Source: Oscillospiraceae bacterium (GTDB lineage Bacteria > Bacillota > Clostridia > Oscillospirales > Ruminococcaceae). From it: 64,000 nt of DNA. Location: positions 28,282 to 92,281 of the forward strand of contig JAJQGJ010000017.1 of the NCBI GenBank assembly GCA_021200565.1. The letters run 5' to 3'. A program made the translations under genes and the position numbers. The notes beneath the pieces are model-generated. The model was not told the origin of the DNA, searched no databases, and saw only the letters and a program-made list of their open reading frames with translations. Shown here one piece after another: positions 56,601 to 64,000 of this stretch. Position 1 is the stretch's first letter. Each line of letters begins with the position of its first letter.

Positions 56601-59600
56601 GACTCCAACAACCGCGCCTACACCATCACCTACACTACCGACACCGGGCTTGGCATGGGTGAGGAAAGCAAGTGGATTTATAACGAAGTTGAAATCTATG
56701 AAGATAAAACTCTCGTCGATGAAGACGAAGACTCAGCCTGGGTCTACAGCAGCGGATCAATCGCTAAATCTGTTGTAGCAGCTAACACTACAAGTACAGC
56801 GACGCTTAACGGCGAATCTGTCGAGACTCGTATTCTCACCTGGACATCAACCCTCACTGTTCCATCCTCCGGCATCGATGCTGGTTCTACTATCCAGGAC
56901 TGCCTGAACGGCAACTGGGGCTTCTACAGCCTGAGCTCTACAAAGCAGTGGTTCAATTATGATCAACTGAAAGCATTTATGGACACGTTGACCGGTACTA
57001 ATGGCGCACTCACTGTTATAGATTCGGCAACAGGCGATACCAAATACACTCTCTCTTACGATGATGGTAATGGTTACACAATAAAGGTATACGGATACCC
57101 AAATGACGGTTCAAACGGTGATTGGATAGATTACAGTGATATACTTGCTGATCCGACATCTTACGAAAACTATGTCTTCACCGAATGGGAAATTACCCTC
57201 AATGAAGATCTGCAAGGTCCAGGAACTATCACTTTCACTTACAGTACCACAGCAAATATATCGAATATCGAAACAACGCAGAATTATACCAACTACATCT
57301 ATGTCAATAATTTGTCAGCAAGTGCTACCTACACCGAGCGCAGCTTGGTCTATAAGACGGATGGAAGTGGAAATTCTAACACAACCACCACAACCACCAG
57401 CACCGGCGATGGCACCGTTACCTGGAAGGTATATGTAAATGCAGACGGCGCATCCGGTGAATTCATCATCACCGATACTCTTCCTGCCGGCGTAACCCTG
57501 TCATCTGTTTATATCCAGCTTGGCTATTCCGGTTACTACACAACGCTCGCTGCAACAACTGACAATAATGTTACTACCTTGAGCGATGGAACCCTGAACA
57601 ACCAGACTATCAGCGGAACTGTTACGAAGAACTCTGATAATACATCCGATGTCGTTATCACCATTCCTTACGCTGCATATTCCATCATAGCCTCTAATGC
57701 GTCGAATCCGTATATCATGCTGACTTATACAACGACGATTGATGATTGGGATGAGACCTATGAGTTTGATGCTTCCAATTCCAGTGTAACGTTTGATGAT
57801 TCAACAAACACGTACACAAGATCTTATGAGCTTTATAACTCAGTTTCTGTTACGCTTGCTGGCAATAACTTTGGCGAAGATGAACAGCAGCAGAACATCA
57901 ACCATACCAAACAAGGTGAGATAACAAACTATACCCATGATGAGGTTGAAAAGAGCGGCGACTATAGCAAGCTTGCAGATTCCAGCAATATGGTCAGTTA
58001 TGAAGTCCTTCTTAATCTGGATGCTGAGGATTTGCTTGACGGCGGTGATACACTGACATTTACCGACGTTTTGTACTCGTATGATTACACAACCTCAACC
58101 GGCAGTGCTGTTTATCCGACTCTTGTCTATAATACCGTCAAGTTCTATAAGCTCTACAAGCTGACAGTTACAGAGGACATCTCCGGCACAGATACGGTTT
58201 ATACCTACACCTATACGGATGACAGCAGCAACACTGTAACTCTGTATTCAGGAACTACCGATATTACAAACTGGTCGGGTTACTCCAGCTCGATTTATTC
58301 CTACACCGAGGTCGACGGCAAGACCACCTACTATTACAAGGTTGAATTGGATCTTGATTGGGACTTCGTTCATGACAGTTCGCAGAACTGGAATATAACA
58401 AGCACTCTCACTGCTGAAATTCCCGACAACACTGCAATACTGGTCAACTACACCTACTATATCACGGCGATAGGAAGCTCGTGGATTTCGGTAAGAAATG
58501 ATGCAAAACTCACTGGCGACTCCAATACCAAGGGTTCTGACAGCGCTGGCGACAACTATTATTACACCGATCCGACATCGTTTGCTACCATCTCTTCTGC
58601 CGATGGCTTTACGATATACAAATCCGGTGCGCATACGTCAGAGTTCATCGCAGGCGTAACGTTTGCCCTTTACAAATATGATTCGGGCTCTAAAACTTGG
58701 GAAGAGGTTAATTATAGCGGCACACTCACCACTGACAGCTTCGGCTATCTGTCAATATCGCCTTATGATGACGCAAATGAACTCTATGACTGGTACTCTC
58801 CCAACACTCTCTACTGCCTCAAGGAAACTGATGGTCCCGAGGGCTACCTCATAGACACCGAGACCATGTACTACTTCTTCTGGTATGATGATTCTCCTAC
58901 TGCGGATCCTTCATACTCTGACATGGTATATCCCGACGGAGTAACCCTGTCGGATGTCAGCGTTGTAACCATCAAGTCGAACACTACTATAAACGTCTAC
59001 AACCAGCCCATAACCACCTTCACCCTCAACAAGGTCAGTTCAAGTGACCTCACGACCACCATCCCTGGTGCAACGTTTGCTCTTTACAGATGGAGCGGCT
59101 CGAGGGAAGCCTGGGTAAAGATTGGCACCTACACCACCGACGCAAACGGTAAAATCTCCATCACCTATGATGAAGACCTGTTCGACTACAACAGAGCCTA
59201 CAGGATTGTTGAGCAGTCCACAGCGGACGGCTACAACGTCGCCTGGGAAGATATAACCGAGTTCTACTTCTACTGGTCTTCGGATGAAGACGGCGGCAGC
59301 ATTATAGCGCCTGACGGTTGGGGAGAGACAGGCAGCAAATACGCCTCAGTCATCGACCTGTCGGAAGGCAGCCAGACTGTCACCGCCACCAACTCGCCTA
59401 CTTCGACCAACATAGAGGTCAAGAAGGTCTGGATAGGCACCGACGGCGAAATAGAGACCGACATCTCCTCCTACACCGCCACCGTCCAGCTCTACTACTA
59501 CCTTGCCGACGCCAACGGCAACCCCGTCAGACTCTCCACCAGCTCACCCGCATCCACCACCGAGCTCATCACTCTGACGACGACAACGGGCACGGTTTCA

Positions 59601-61988
59601 GACACTACGGCAACGTTGTATAGCAATACAAATGAAGCTTCTCTAACGGCTGGTTCATACAACACTCTTAACATTGATTCAACTAAGTTGATTGCATCTA
59701 TTTATGATGAAGACTACTCAAGCGGTTATGTTGAAGTTGTAGTCGCTGGTGGTGACTATCCTACCTACATGAGTCTTATTCTTCAATATGTCGATGGTGG
59801 GGGCAGTTATCAAACCTTGACTTCTGTTTCACCATCAATCAGTGAAGAAATAGTTGGCAACACGTCTTACTATACTTTGACTTATAGTTTTGAAGCTATT
59901 CGGTCCGCAGTAGCCTCGGCTGGTTTTACTTATTCTGATATTAAGAGCTTTTGCTTGAATCTGAATTCCTTTACCTCAGCCGGCACTTTGCAGAGTATTA
60001 AAGCGCTTGGTTCTGCATTTGTAGGTAATAATAAGGCATCCCTTAGTGCCGATGTGAATGCAACTCACTATAACTGGCTCGGAAGTTATTTCTGGGAAGA
60101 TCCTGATATTAAAGAAGCTCTGCAAACTGATGGGGCACGTATCCGAATTACTTACGATTATACCAATGGATCTGAAATCATAATCGGACTTCAGACATCA
60201 GATGGTAACTTCGCACAGTATCCAGCGGTAAGCAGTTCTGGAGTTGCTGAAATTGCAGTGTCCGATTTTCCGACGACTGTTACAGATAGTTATGGAAATA
60301 CAAGTTATTTCAGTTGGGATAATTGGAAGGCTATTTACCTTCAGGAGAGTGATTCAAGCCGAAGCCTTATCGGAACAATCACGTCGATAGAAGTTCTTGT
60401 TCTTGCATCGTCAGAAACAACTACTCTGACATACGCCTATGCTAGTACAGATGATAACAGCAAAACTTTGACGGACTCCACCTGGTATGGTTTCTTTGAC
60501 ATACATAACTATACTTATATATTAAGTGCAATTCAAACTGATGGTGCCGTTGTATATATCGAGTATACTTGCACTGACACGCTTCCTACAAATACTGGGT
60601 TTGGAATTCAGTATTACGACGGAACCAGTTATGACTATGTTTGGTACAAAGAAATTGCTTCTCAATATGAGCTGGGCAGTGGTTATATAGCGATTCCTAT
60701 ATCTAACATCACAAGTGGAAATTGCAGCCTGGAAGACTATAATGCTCTCTACTTCTACGATTACAGCGGCGATTCAGTCACCATAAATTCCGTCTCCATC
60801 CTGATCCCATACGACCTGACGGAGTCTATTTCGGGGACTATAAGCAGTGATGCGCAGTATTCAGTGGTGCTTTATGAGCCGGTGTTCCCGAGTGGCTCGG
60901 TGGCTATCAGTAACACTAACTCAGGGCAGTGGAATGCTATTACTAACTCGGCATCGGAGCCGACTTATGACTACACTGCGGTCAACAGCACCGTCTCCCA
61001 CAACTTGATCACCGGCTATGCTTTCCTTGATGCGGTCTTCTCTGATGTGGCGTCTACTATTGAGCTCACGGTTCAGGTGACCAATTCGGCATCCGATGCA
61101 GCGACTGCTCTCAAGAGTCTTTCGCTCATTATCCAGGGCGATAAGTCGGTCGGCACCACCGACGATGGCTATGTTGCGATTGGAACGGTTTCGCCGACGA
61201 GCGTCACACTAGTGAGCGGCACCACCGACACCTACACCGTCACCTATAATACCTCGGAGCTGGTTTCGGCACTGAAGAACTTCAACTCAGCCTACACCAA
61301 CGCCGCAGCGGTCTATGCAGACTATAACGCCCTTTGCGTTTCTATGGGAAATGGCGACACCACCTTTACCGCCAACGTCACCGGGCTCAGCGTTAATTCA
61401 GTGGAGCTTGACGCCTCCGAAACCTACATCTACTCGAGCCTCATCGGCACTGAGTATGACGGTATCCCATATACCGATGAAAACGGAACGACGTTCATCT
61501 ACACCTTGAATGAATCGAACAACTGGACAGTCGCCGTGGCGAATCTCCCGATGACCTACACGGTCACCGACTCGCAGACCGGCGAAACCACAACCTACTA
61601 CAGATATTACTATTTCGTTGAAATATCCCACTCCGGCGGCACCGTTGCCTACACCACAACCTACTCTCAGCGTGAAGGCGAAAACGGCGGCGGAGAAATA
61701 GTGATCTCAAACATCGCCACAACCTTTGTCTTCCCGACAACAGGCTGGTCAGGCGACTTCAGAACCTTGTACGAATTCGGCGTAATGCTGATACTTCTTG
61801 CACTTTTCGGTGCAGGAGCATATAGGAACATCTCACGCATAAAGAAGAGTCTCGTGAGTGACCCTGTACAACACAGGGTAGACCCAGAAGGACACAACGA
61901 GAGGCTTCCCGACGTGAGAAACCGCAAATTCGTAATCCCAAGAATTGTCCGAAAGGGTGACACTCGGGCAGGACCTGAGGATGGGTGA
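53631..61988 (+). CDS. Giant sortase-type surface adhesin (about 2785 aa)
   Basis: Domains in order. A membrane segment at about residues 20-40. A block (58-173) of six His/Cys repeats of HTHTEECY type alternating with LICxLEE. A CHAP/NlpC-like domain (197-343) whose usual catalytic W-C-x position reads W-D-S. A Glu/Thr-rich spacer and a helical FIVAR-like segment (438-520). A long series of isopeptide-type beta domains (550-1636). SpaA/Cna-B-like domains at about 1659 and 1797 (GVTFALYKY, GATFALYRW), and a third (from 1927) split by an insertion of about 620 residues. A sorting motif FPTTG at about 2701 with a hydrophobic helix. About 50 residues continue past the basic stop-transfer, which is abnormal. 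The start is ATG 53631 behind GGAAGG. Likely wall-anchored; ligand unknown. Confidence 0.88.
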   Translation: MRNIVYSYIDRFRHERHERLVLGSVLLLLAIIVSITVYWQLRYTGITMTNETYCGYEEHTHTEECYEYTLICELEESEGHSHTDECYEEQLVLICTLEESEGHIHDDTCYDEEGNLVCGLEESLGHTHDESCYETQLVLVCELEESEGHIHTEECYEKTLICGLEEHTHTVECLVDLNADVEDESIWEATLPELTGDLRTDVVAIARSQLGYTESTANYTLGEDGITHYGYTRYGEWYGSIYSDWDSIFVAFCLDYAGIADEFTYNAGAYAWSVDLTNLGYFMTADSYTPTSGDIAFIDTDADGRANISAIVVSVSETSITVIQGNYSVTDSESNTIDLVAFVSYSTETSAAENELVTLSSGTESETTAVTPAILGYANISPEAAAEEVTEETVIDENSDESDEDEVELGEEPADETPIDEEIVAEEETEIVEPILSTSAAVDYVSQVNELYTLAMSLTAGDTASAATIWDSLMVIWEQIYAEEEASTLTLTSEEYDNVNALTDEVYYYFVETVGYDPYEPATLEETGSSSDTIYTVVPSENDNTSASELSNTTVTWTASNVSYDNGTFTLELLANFTITGTQIQPTYVAGTTTVESYATYYIYLPDGVEVAESILGEQQLGTNESGGNVTFHYYYRYDQTTDSYYIEVVFDVPEYYTANNSNVELTGKIDYSHYTISAEDVTPGSGSIIITYGDVVEIVIPTSEIDKEENESWLQDITVTKASQAYDTATNSITYTVYISSTSGSGVITLDDVMSVVANQSYSGSLTVESVDVESVYYQQNIYYSDNYGNSWTSWSSGTQVTSSGNAIESTTTVGSDYTVSDTPTTGSDVTITLAPLAGATPDGTTITTGDRYAITYTVTFEPSSGTIDATVTNDATATSTKDGDTVTDEATSTRRVSTSTVSKTHKYDSDSGLMVWTITFNANGSNIAGYTLSDDMLSQLIGDLSVEATYNGSTIATADGTDYTVNYDNGVITSITFNAVDDDGDGNYDSNNRAYTITYTTDTGLGMGEESKWIYNEVEIYEDKTLVDEDEDSAWVYSSGSIAKSVVAANTTSTATLNGESVETRILTWTSTLTVPSSGIDAGSTIQDCLNGNWGFYSLSSTKQWFNYDQLKAFMDTLTGTNGALTVIDSATGDTKYTLSYDDGNGYTIKVYGYPNDGSNGDWIDYSDILADPTSYENYVFTEWEITLNEDLQGPGTITFTYSTTANISNIETTQNYTNYIYVNNLSASATYTERSLVYKTDGSGNSNTTTTTTSTGDGTVTWKVYVNADGASGEFIITDTLPAGVTLSSVYIQLGYSGYYTTLAATTDNNVTTLSDGTLNNQTISGTVTKNSDNTSDVVITIPYAAYSIIASNASNPYIMLTYTTTIDDWDETYEFDASNSSVTFDDSTNTYTRSYELYNSVSVTLAGNNFGEDEQQQNINHTKQGEITNYTHDEVEKSGDYSKLADSSNMVSYEVLLNLDAEDLLDGGDTLTFTDVLYSYDYTTSTGSAVYPTLVYNTVKFYKLYKLTVTEDISGTDTVYTYTYTDDSSNTVTLYSGTTDITNWSGYSSSIYSYTEVDGKTTYYYKVELDLDWDFVHDSSQNWNITSTLTAEIPDNTAILVNYTYYITAIGSSWISVRNDAKLTGDSNTKGSDSAGDNYYYTDPTSFATISSADGFTIYKSGAHTSEFIAGVTFALYKYDSGSKTWEEVNYSGTLTTDSFGYLSISPYDDANELYDWYSPNTLYCLKETDGPEGYLIDTETMYYFFWYDDSPTADPSYSDMVYPDGVTLSDVSVVTIKSNTTINVYNQPITTFTLNKVSSSDLTTTIPGATFALYRWSGSREAWVKIGTYTTDANGKISITYDEDLFDYNRAYRIVEQSTADGYNVAWEDITEFYFYWSSDEDGGSIIAPDGWGETGSKYASVIDLSEGSQTVTATNSPTSTNIEVKKVWIGTDGEIETDISSYTATVQLYYYLADANGNPVRLSTSSPASTTELITLTTTTGTVSDTTATLYSNTNEASLTAGSYNTLNIDSTKLIASIYDEDYSSGYVEVVVAGGDYPTYMSLILQYVDGGGSYQTLTSVSPSISEEIVGNTSYYTLTYSFEAIRSAVASAGFTYSDIKSFCLNLNSFTSAGTLQSIKALGSAFVGNNKASLSADVNATHYNWLGSYFWEDPDIKEALQTDGARIRITYDYTNGSEIIIGLQTSDGNFAQYPAVSSSGVAEIAVSDFPTTVTDSYGNTSYFSWDNWKAIYLQESDSSRSLIGTITSIEVLVLASSETTTLTYAYASTDDNSKTLTDSTWYGFFDIHNYTYILSAIQTDGAVVYIEYTCTDTLPTNTGFGIQYYDGTSYDYVWYKEIASQYELGSGYIAIPISNITSGNCSLEDYNALYFYDYSGDSVTINSVSILIPYDLTESISGTISSDAQYSVVLYEPVFPSGSVAISNTNSGQWNAITNSASEPTYDYTAVNSTVSHNLITGYAFLDAVFSDVASTIELTVQVTNSASDAATALKSLSLIIQGDKSVGTTDDGYVAIGTVSPTSVTLVSGTTDTYTVTYNTSELVSALKNFNSAYTNAAAVYADYNALCVSMGNGDTTFTANVTGLSVNSVELDASETYIYSSLIGTEYDGIPYTDENGTTFIYTLNESNNWTVAVANLPMTYTVTDSQTGETTTYYRYYYFVEISHSGGTVAYTTTYSQREGENGGGEIVISNIATTFVFPTTGWSGDFRTLYEFGVMLILLALFGAGAYRNISRIKKSLVSDPVQHRVDPEGHNERLPDVRNRKFVIPRIVRKGDTRAGPEDG

Positions 61989-62090
61989 CCACACCCCAAA
62001 TTGATTTCGGGGGGTAGTACCTCCTGCCGGAAGCAGTAACTCCGGACAGATATAACATCTGAAAAACTGCAAAAATATCTAAAGGAGTTT
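61985..62090 (+). promoter_or_regulatory. Hairpin-rich leader of the pilin gene
   Basis: The 107-bp gap contains GGGTG/CACCC (starting in the adhesin stop region), GGGGGT/ACCTCC with a 3-nt loop, CCGGA/TCCGG and CAGAT/ATCTG. They are short and partly exclusive. No clear promoter or T tract is seen, so the pilin gene may be read through from the adhesin with RNA structure controlling relative levels (inference). Confidence 0.35.
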
Positions 62091-62095
62091 ACATA

Positions 62096-63811
62096 ATGAA
62101 AAGATTAAATAAATTATTGGCAATAGTCTTAGCAATAGCTATGATTATGAGCATGGCAGTTGTCGTGCAAGCTGATGATCCTTTAACAATTACTGTTAAT
62201 ACGCCAACTGACTCGAACAGCGACGGCGAAACTTACTATGCTTATAAGGTTTTTGATGCTTCAGGCTTTGTAGGTTCTTATACGTATACAATCAGTAGTA
62301 ACAATTACTTCTATGAAACTATTGCGAGTTTATCGGACGTTTTTAAGGAAGATGGAACCACAAGAATTGGTACTGAGCCTACAACTGCTTACTTCACACT
62401 GACAAGAATAGGGGATGGTACTAGTTCACCTGTCAAATATGTCGTTGTTGCAAACACTGCTGCTACAGAAAATGGTTCTCTCGCTGAGGCAGTGGTTAAG
62501 GCTCTAAAAGAGAAAGCTGATGCGGATACTTACCCTTATAATTACGCCGCAACTGCAACCGCAGATAACGGAAGTGCAACACTGGATATAACTAATTTCG
62601 GCATCGGTTACTACTTTGTAACCACAACTACTGGTTCAGCAGTCGCCGTCGGCGGAACATATCCAATTACTGCTACACTGACCGACAAAAACGAAACTCC
62701 TACTGTCGATAAAACTGTTTATGATACAACAGGCGCAACTTACAATACAAACAGCAAATCCAACAACGCTCAGATAGGCGACATTGTTTACTTCCAGACA
62801 AAGATCTCTAACATCGAAGACGCCACAAACCTCGTACTTCATGACCTTATGGAAGCGGGATTGTCACTTAATTCAGATTCAATCTCTGCCACCCTTTACT
62901 CAGCTACAAATCTCACCGGAACGCTTTTGACTGCTAATGGTACCGATTACACTGTAGACACAACGACCAATTACTACATAATTGATAAGTCTGATACGAC
63001 TAAGTATCCCTTTGCAACCGACGGTACGTATTATACAAAGTCAGGTACTACATATACGCTCTTTACCGACGGTACTGCCACTGGCTTTGATTCAGACACC
63101 GACTATTACGTAAGAAGTACATTCGACATCGATTTTGTTTTGACTTCTACTAATTTAAGCAGTCTTGACAGCACTTCCTACATCATCGTCAGCTACTCCG
63201 CAACTTTGACCGGCACTGGCGTTGAGATTTATGATAGTAGTAACGACAACGAAACTTATGTTTCATATGGCGATAGCTCTTACTCAACAAAAAGTTTAAC
63301 ACAGACCTATACATATAAGGTTTCTGTGTTCAAGTATACTGGTAGTAATACTCCTTTGGCGAATGCAAAATTCAGAATTTACTATACCGACAGTAATGGA
63401 GATACTCAGTATTTGACTGCAAGTGACATATCATCAAACTACACAGTTACAGGTAAAACGACTACCGCAACTGAGGCAGCAGAGTTTGTGTCCGATGCCA
63501 GCGGTAATATCAATATTTCGGGTCTTGACGCTGACACAACTTACTATCTTGAGGAGACCGAAGCACCGAGTGGCTATAATCCATTGACTGCACCTATTCA
63601 GTTCAAGATCAACGAAACTGACAAAACCCAAGTAAATTATGGCAACACTACAGATGCTGAAAAGATCTCTGTTATAAACAATGCTGGTGTGGATATGCCT
63701 ACCACCGGTGGCATTGGTACAACCATCTTCTACATCGTTGGCGGTGTGTTGGTAGTCGGGGCGATTGTGCTGTTGATTACTAAGAAGAGAATTGGAAAGG
63801 ATGGGGAGTAA
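62096..63811 (+). CDS. Pilin-type surface protein with SpaA/Cna-B domains and MPTTG signal
   Basis: 571 residues. The signal peptide is MKRLNKLLAIVLAIAMIMSM, cleaved after VVVQA. An N-terminal pilin domain is followed by a VDKTVYD-starting isopeptide domain (NAQIGDIVYFQTKIS, LVLHDLMEAGLSL) that contains a Thr/Tyr-rich insertion (TDYTV...TDYYV), and a C-terminal SpaA-type domain (KVSVFKYTG, LANAKFRIYYTD, YYLEETEAPSGYNPL). The sorting signal is MPTTGG plus a helix and KKRIGKDGE. This is the plan of major pilins of Gram-positive sortase-built pili, with the upstream giant protein a plausible tip or ancillary adhesin. No class C sortase gene is inside the window. AAAGGAG precedes the ATG. Confidence 0.88.
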   Translation: MKRLNKLLAIVLAIAMIMSMAVVVQADDPLTITVNTPTDSNSDGETYYAYKVFDASGFVGSYTYTISSNNYFYETIASLSDVFKEDGTTRIGTEPTTAYFTLTRIGDGTSSPVKYVVVANTAATENGSLAEAVVKALKEKADADTYPYNYAATATADNGSATLDITNFGIGYYFVTTTTGSAVAVGGTYPITATLTDKNETPTVDKTVYDTTGATYNTNSKSNNAQIGDIVYFQTKISNIEDATNLVLHDLMEAGLSLNSDSISATLYSATNLTGTLLTANGTDYTVDTTTNYYIIDKSDTTKYPFATDGTYYTKSGTTYTLFTDGTATGFDSDTDYYVRSTFDIDFVLTSTNLSSLDSTSYIIVSYSATLTGTGVEIYDSSNDNETYVSYGDSSYSTKSLTQTYTYKVSVFKYTGSNTPLANAKFRIYYTDSNGDTQYLTASDISSNYTVTGKTTTATEAAEFVSDASGNINISGLDADTTYYLEETEAPSGYNPLTAPIQFKINETDKTQVNYGNTTDAEKISVINNAGVDMPTTGGIGTTIFYIVGGVLVVGAIVLLITKKRIGKDGE

Positions 63812-63836
63812 GACTTTCTGACAGCTCCCCACAGCG

Positions 63837-63980
63837 TACCCTCTCTGTCAGCCCTTTGGGCTGACATCTCCCCCGGAGGGGGAGACAAGGTTTGAGCCTC
63901 ACGCAACCTTTTCGACAACCGCATTTCTCGCCTCTCCCTCTGGGAGAGGTGGATGCGCCGCAGGCGCAGACGGAGAGGGT
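63837..63980. repeat. Palindromic MITE/REP-like intergenic element
   Basis: A 144-bp element bounded by a 12-bp inverted repeat, ACCCTCTCTGTC and GACGGAGAGGGT (11 of 12 match). Inside are four compact palindromes: GTCAGCCC/GGGCTGAC, TCTCCCCC/GGGGGAGA, CCTCTCCC/GGGAGAGG and TGCGCC/GGCGCA. It has no coding capacity and its composition differs from both flanks. Similar CTCTCCC...GGGAGAGG repeats are common between genes of gut Clostridia (recalled). It could also end pilin transcription. CTCTCCC reappears at the right edge, so another copy may continue outside. Confidence 0.65.
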
Positions 63981-64000
63981 CTGCAAATCTCGGCTCTCCC

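Overview
The window looks like chromosomal DNA from a gut-type Clostridia bacterium (Oscillospiraceae/Ruminococcaceae-like Firmicute). This is inferred from gene content: whiA-rapZ-murB next to HPr kinase, cdaA-cdaR, hemZ, ECF sigma/anti-sigma pairs, sigma-A promoters with 17-bp spacers, TTG/GTG starts behind strong Shine-Dalgarno sites, and very large sortase-type surface proteins. No rRNA, tRNA, CRISPR array, integrase or transposase gene was seen.

Layout. (1) 1-8.6 kb, mostly plus strand: the end of an XpaC-like gene (minus), comM, a fused ispDF, a DUF3343 gene with a cysteine desulfurase, the c-di-AMP pair cdaA-cdaR, and a COG2509 FAD protein. (2) 8.7-16.9 kb, minus strand: Ca2+ P-type ATPase, flavin reductase, a long PRPP synthetase and a complete potABCD polyamine importer. 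(3) 17.2-30.8 kb, plus strand: a tight run murD, GNAT, Met-gamma-lyase-like, hprK, PHP, murB, rapZ, whiA, dnaE, then a secreted GH26 mannanase and an SGNH esterase. (4) 30.9-39.6 kb: recJ, relA, MBL hydrolase, hemZ, TIM-barrel isomerase, rlmD. (5) 39.6-47.3 kb, accessory: a 1855-aa secreted beta-helix protein behind a promoter surrounded by CCCCAC boxes, two very small related peptides, an acidic lipoprotein and an HprK-like kinase. (6) 47.3-53.2 kb, minus strand: GH2 beta-galactosidase, anti-sigma, ECF sigma and GH44 lipoprotein. (7) 53.2-64 kb, plus strand: a ~2785-aa surface adhesin behind a terminator-like leader hairpin, a pilin-type protein with an MPTTG sorting signal, and a palindrome-rich 145-bp repeat at the right edge.

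How it fits together. Regions 1-4 are housekeeping: cell wall and isoprenoid precursors, nucleotide second messengers (c-di-AMP, (p)ppGpp), replication/repair and transport. GH26, GH44, GH2 and the SGNH esterase suggest growth on plant mannan, beta-glucan or xyloglucan-type polysaccharides, and the ECF/anti-sigma pair lies among them. The adhesin and pilin are probably attached by a sortase outside the window.

The best candidate for an undescribed system is 45.4-47.2 kb. Two peptides share a core Tyr-x4-Met-Glu-[Val/Ile]-x2-Phe. The second peptide and the adjacent lipoprotein both end in a similar Gly-Trp-Thr...Asp/Tyr tail. The lipoprotein overlaps an HprK-like P-loop kinase gene by one base. 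Kinases of this family modify RiPP peptides elsewhere (paeninodin lasso peptide), so a peptide-modification system is a reasonable but unproven hypothesis. Positions inside long proteins are approximate except where a residue is named.
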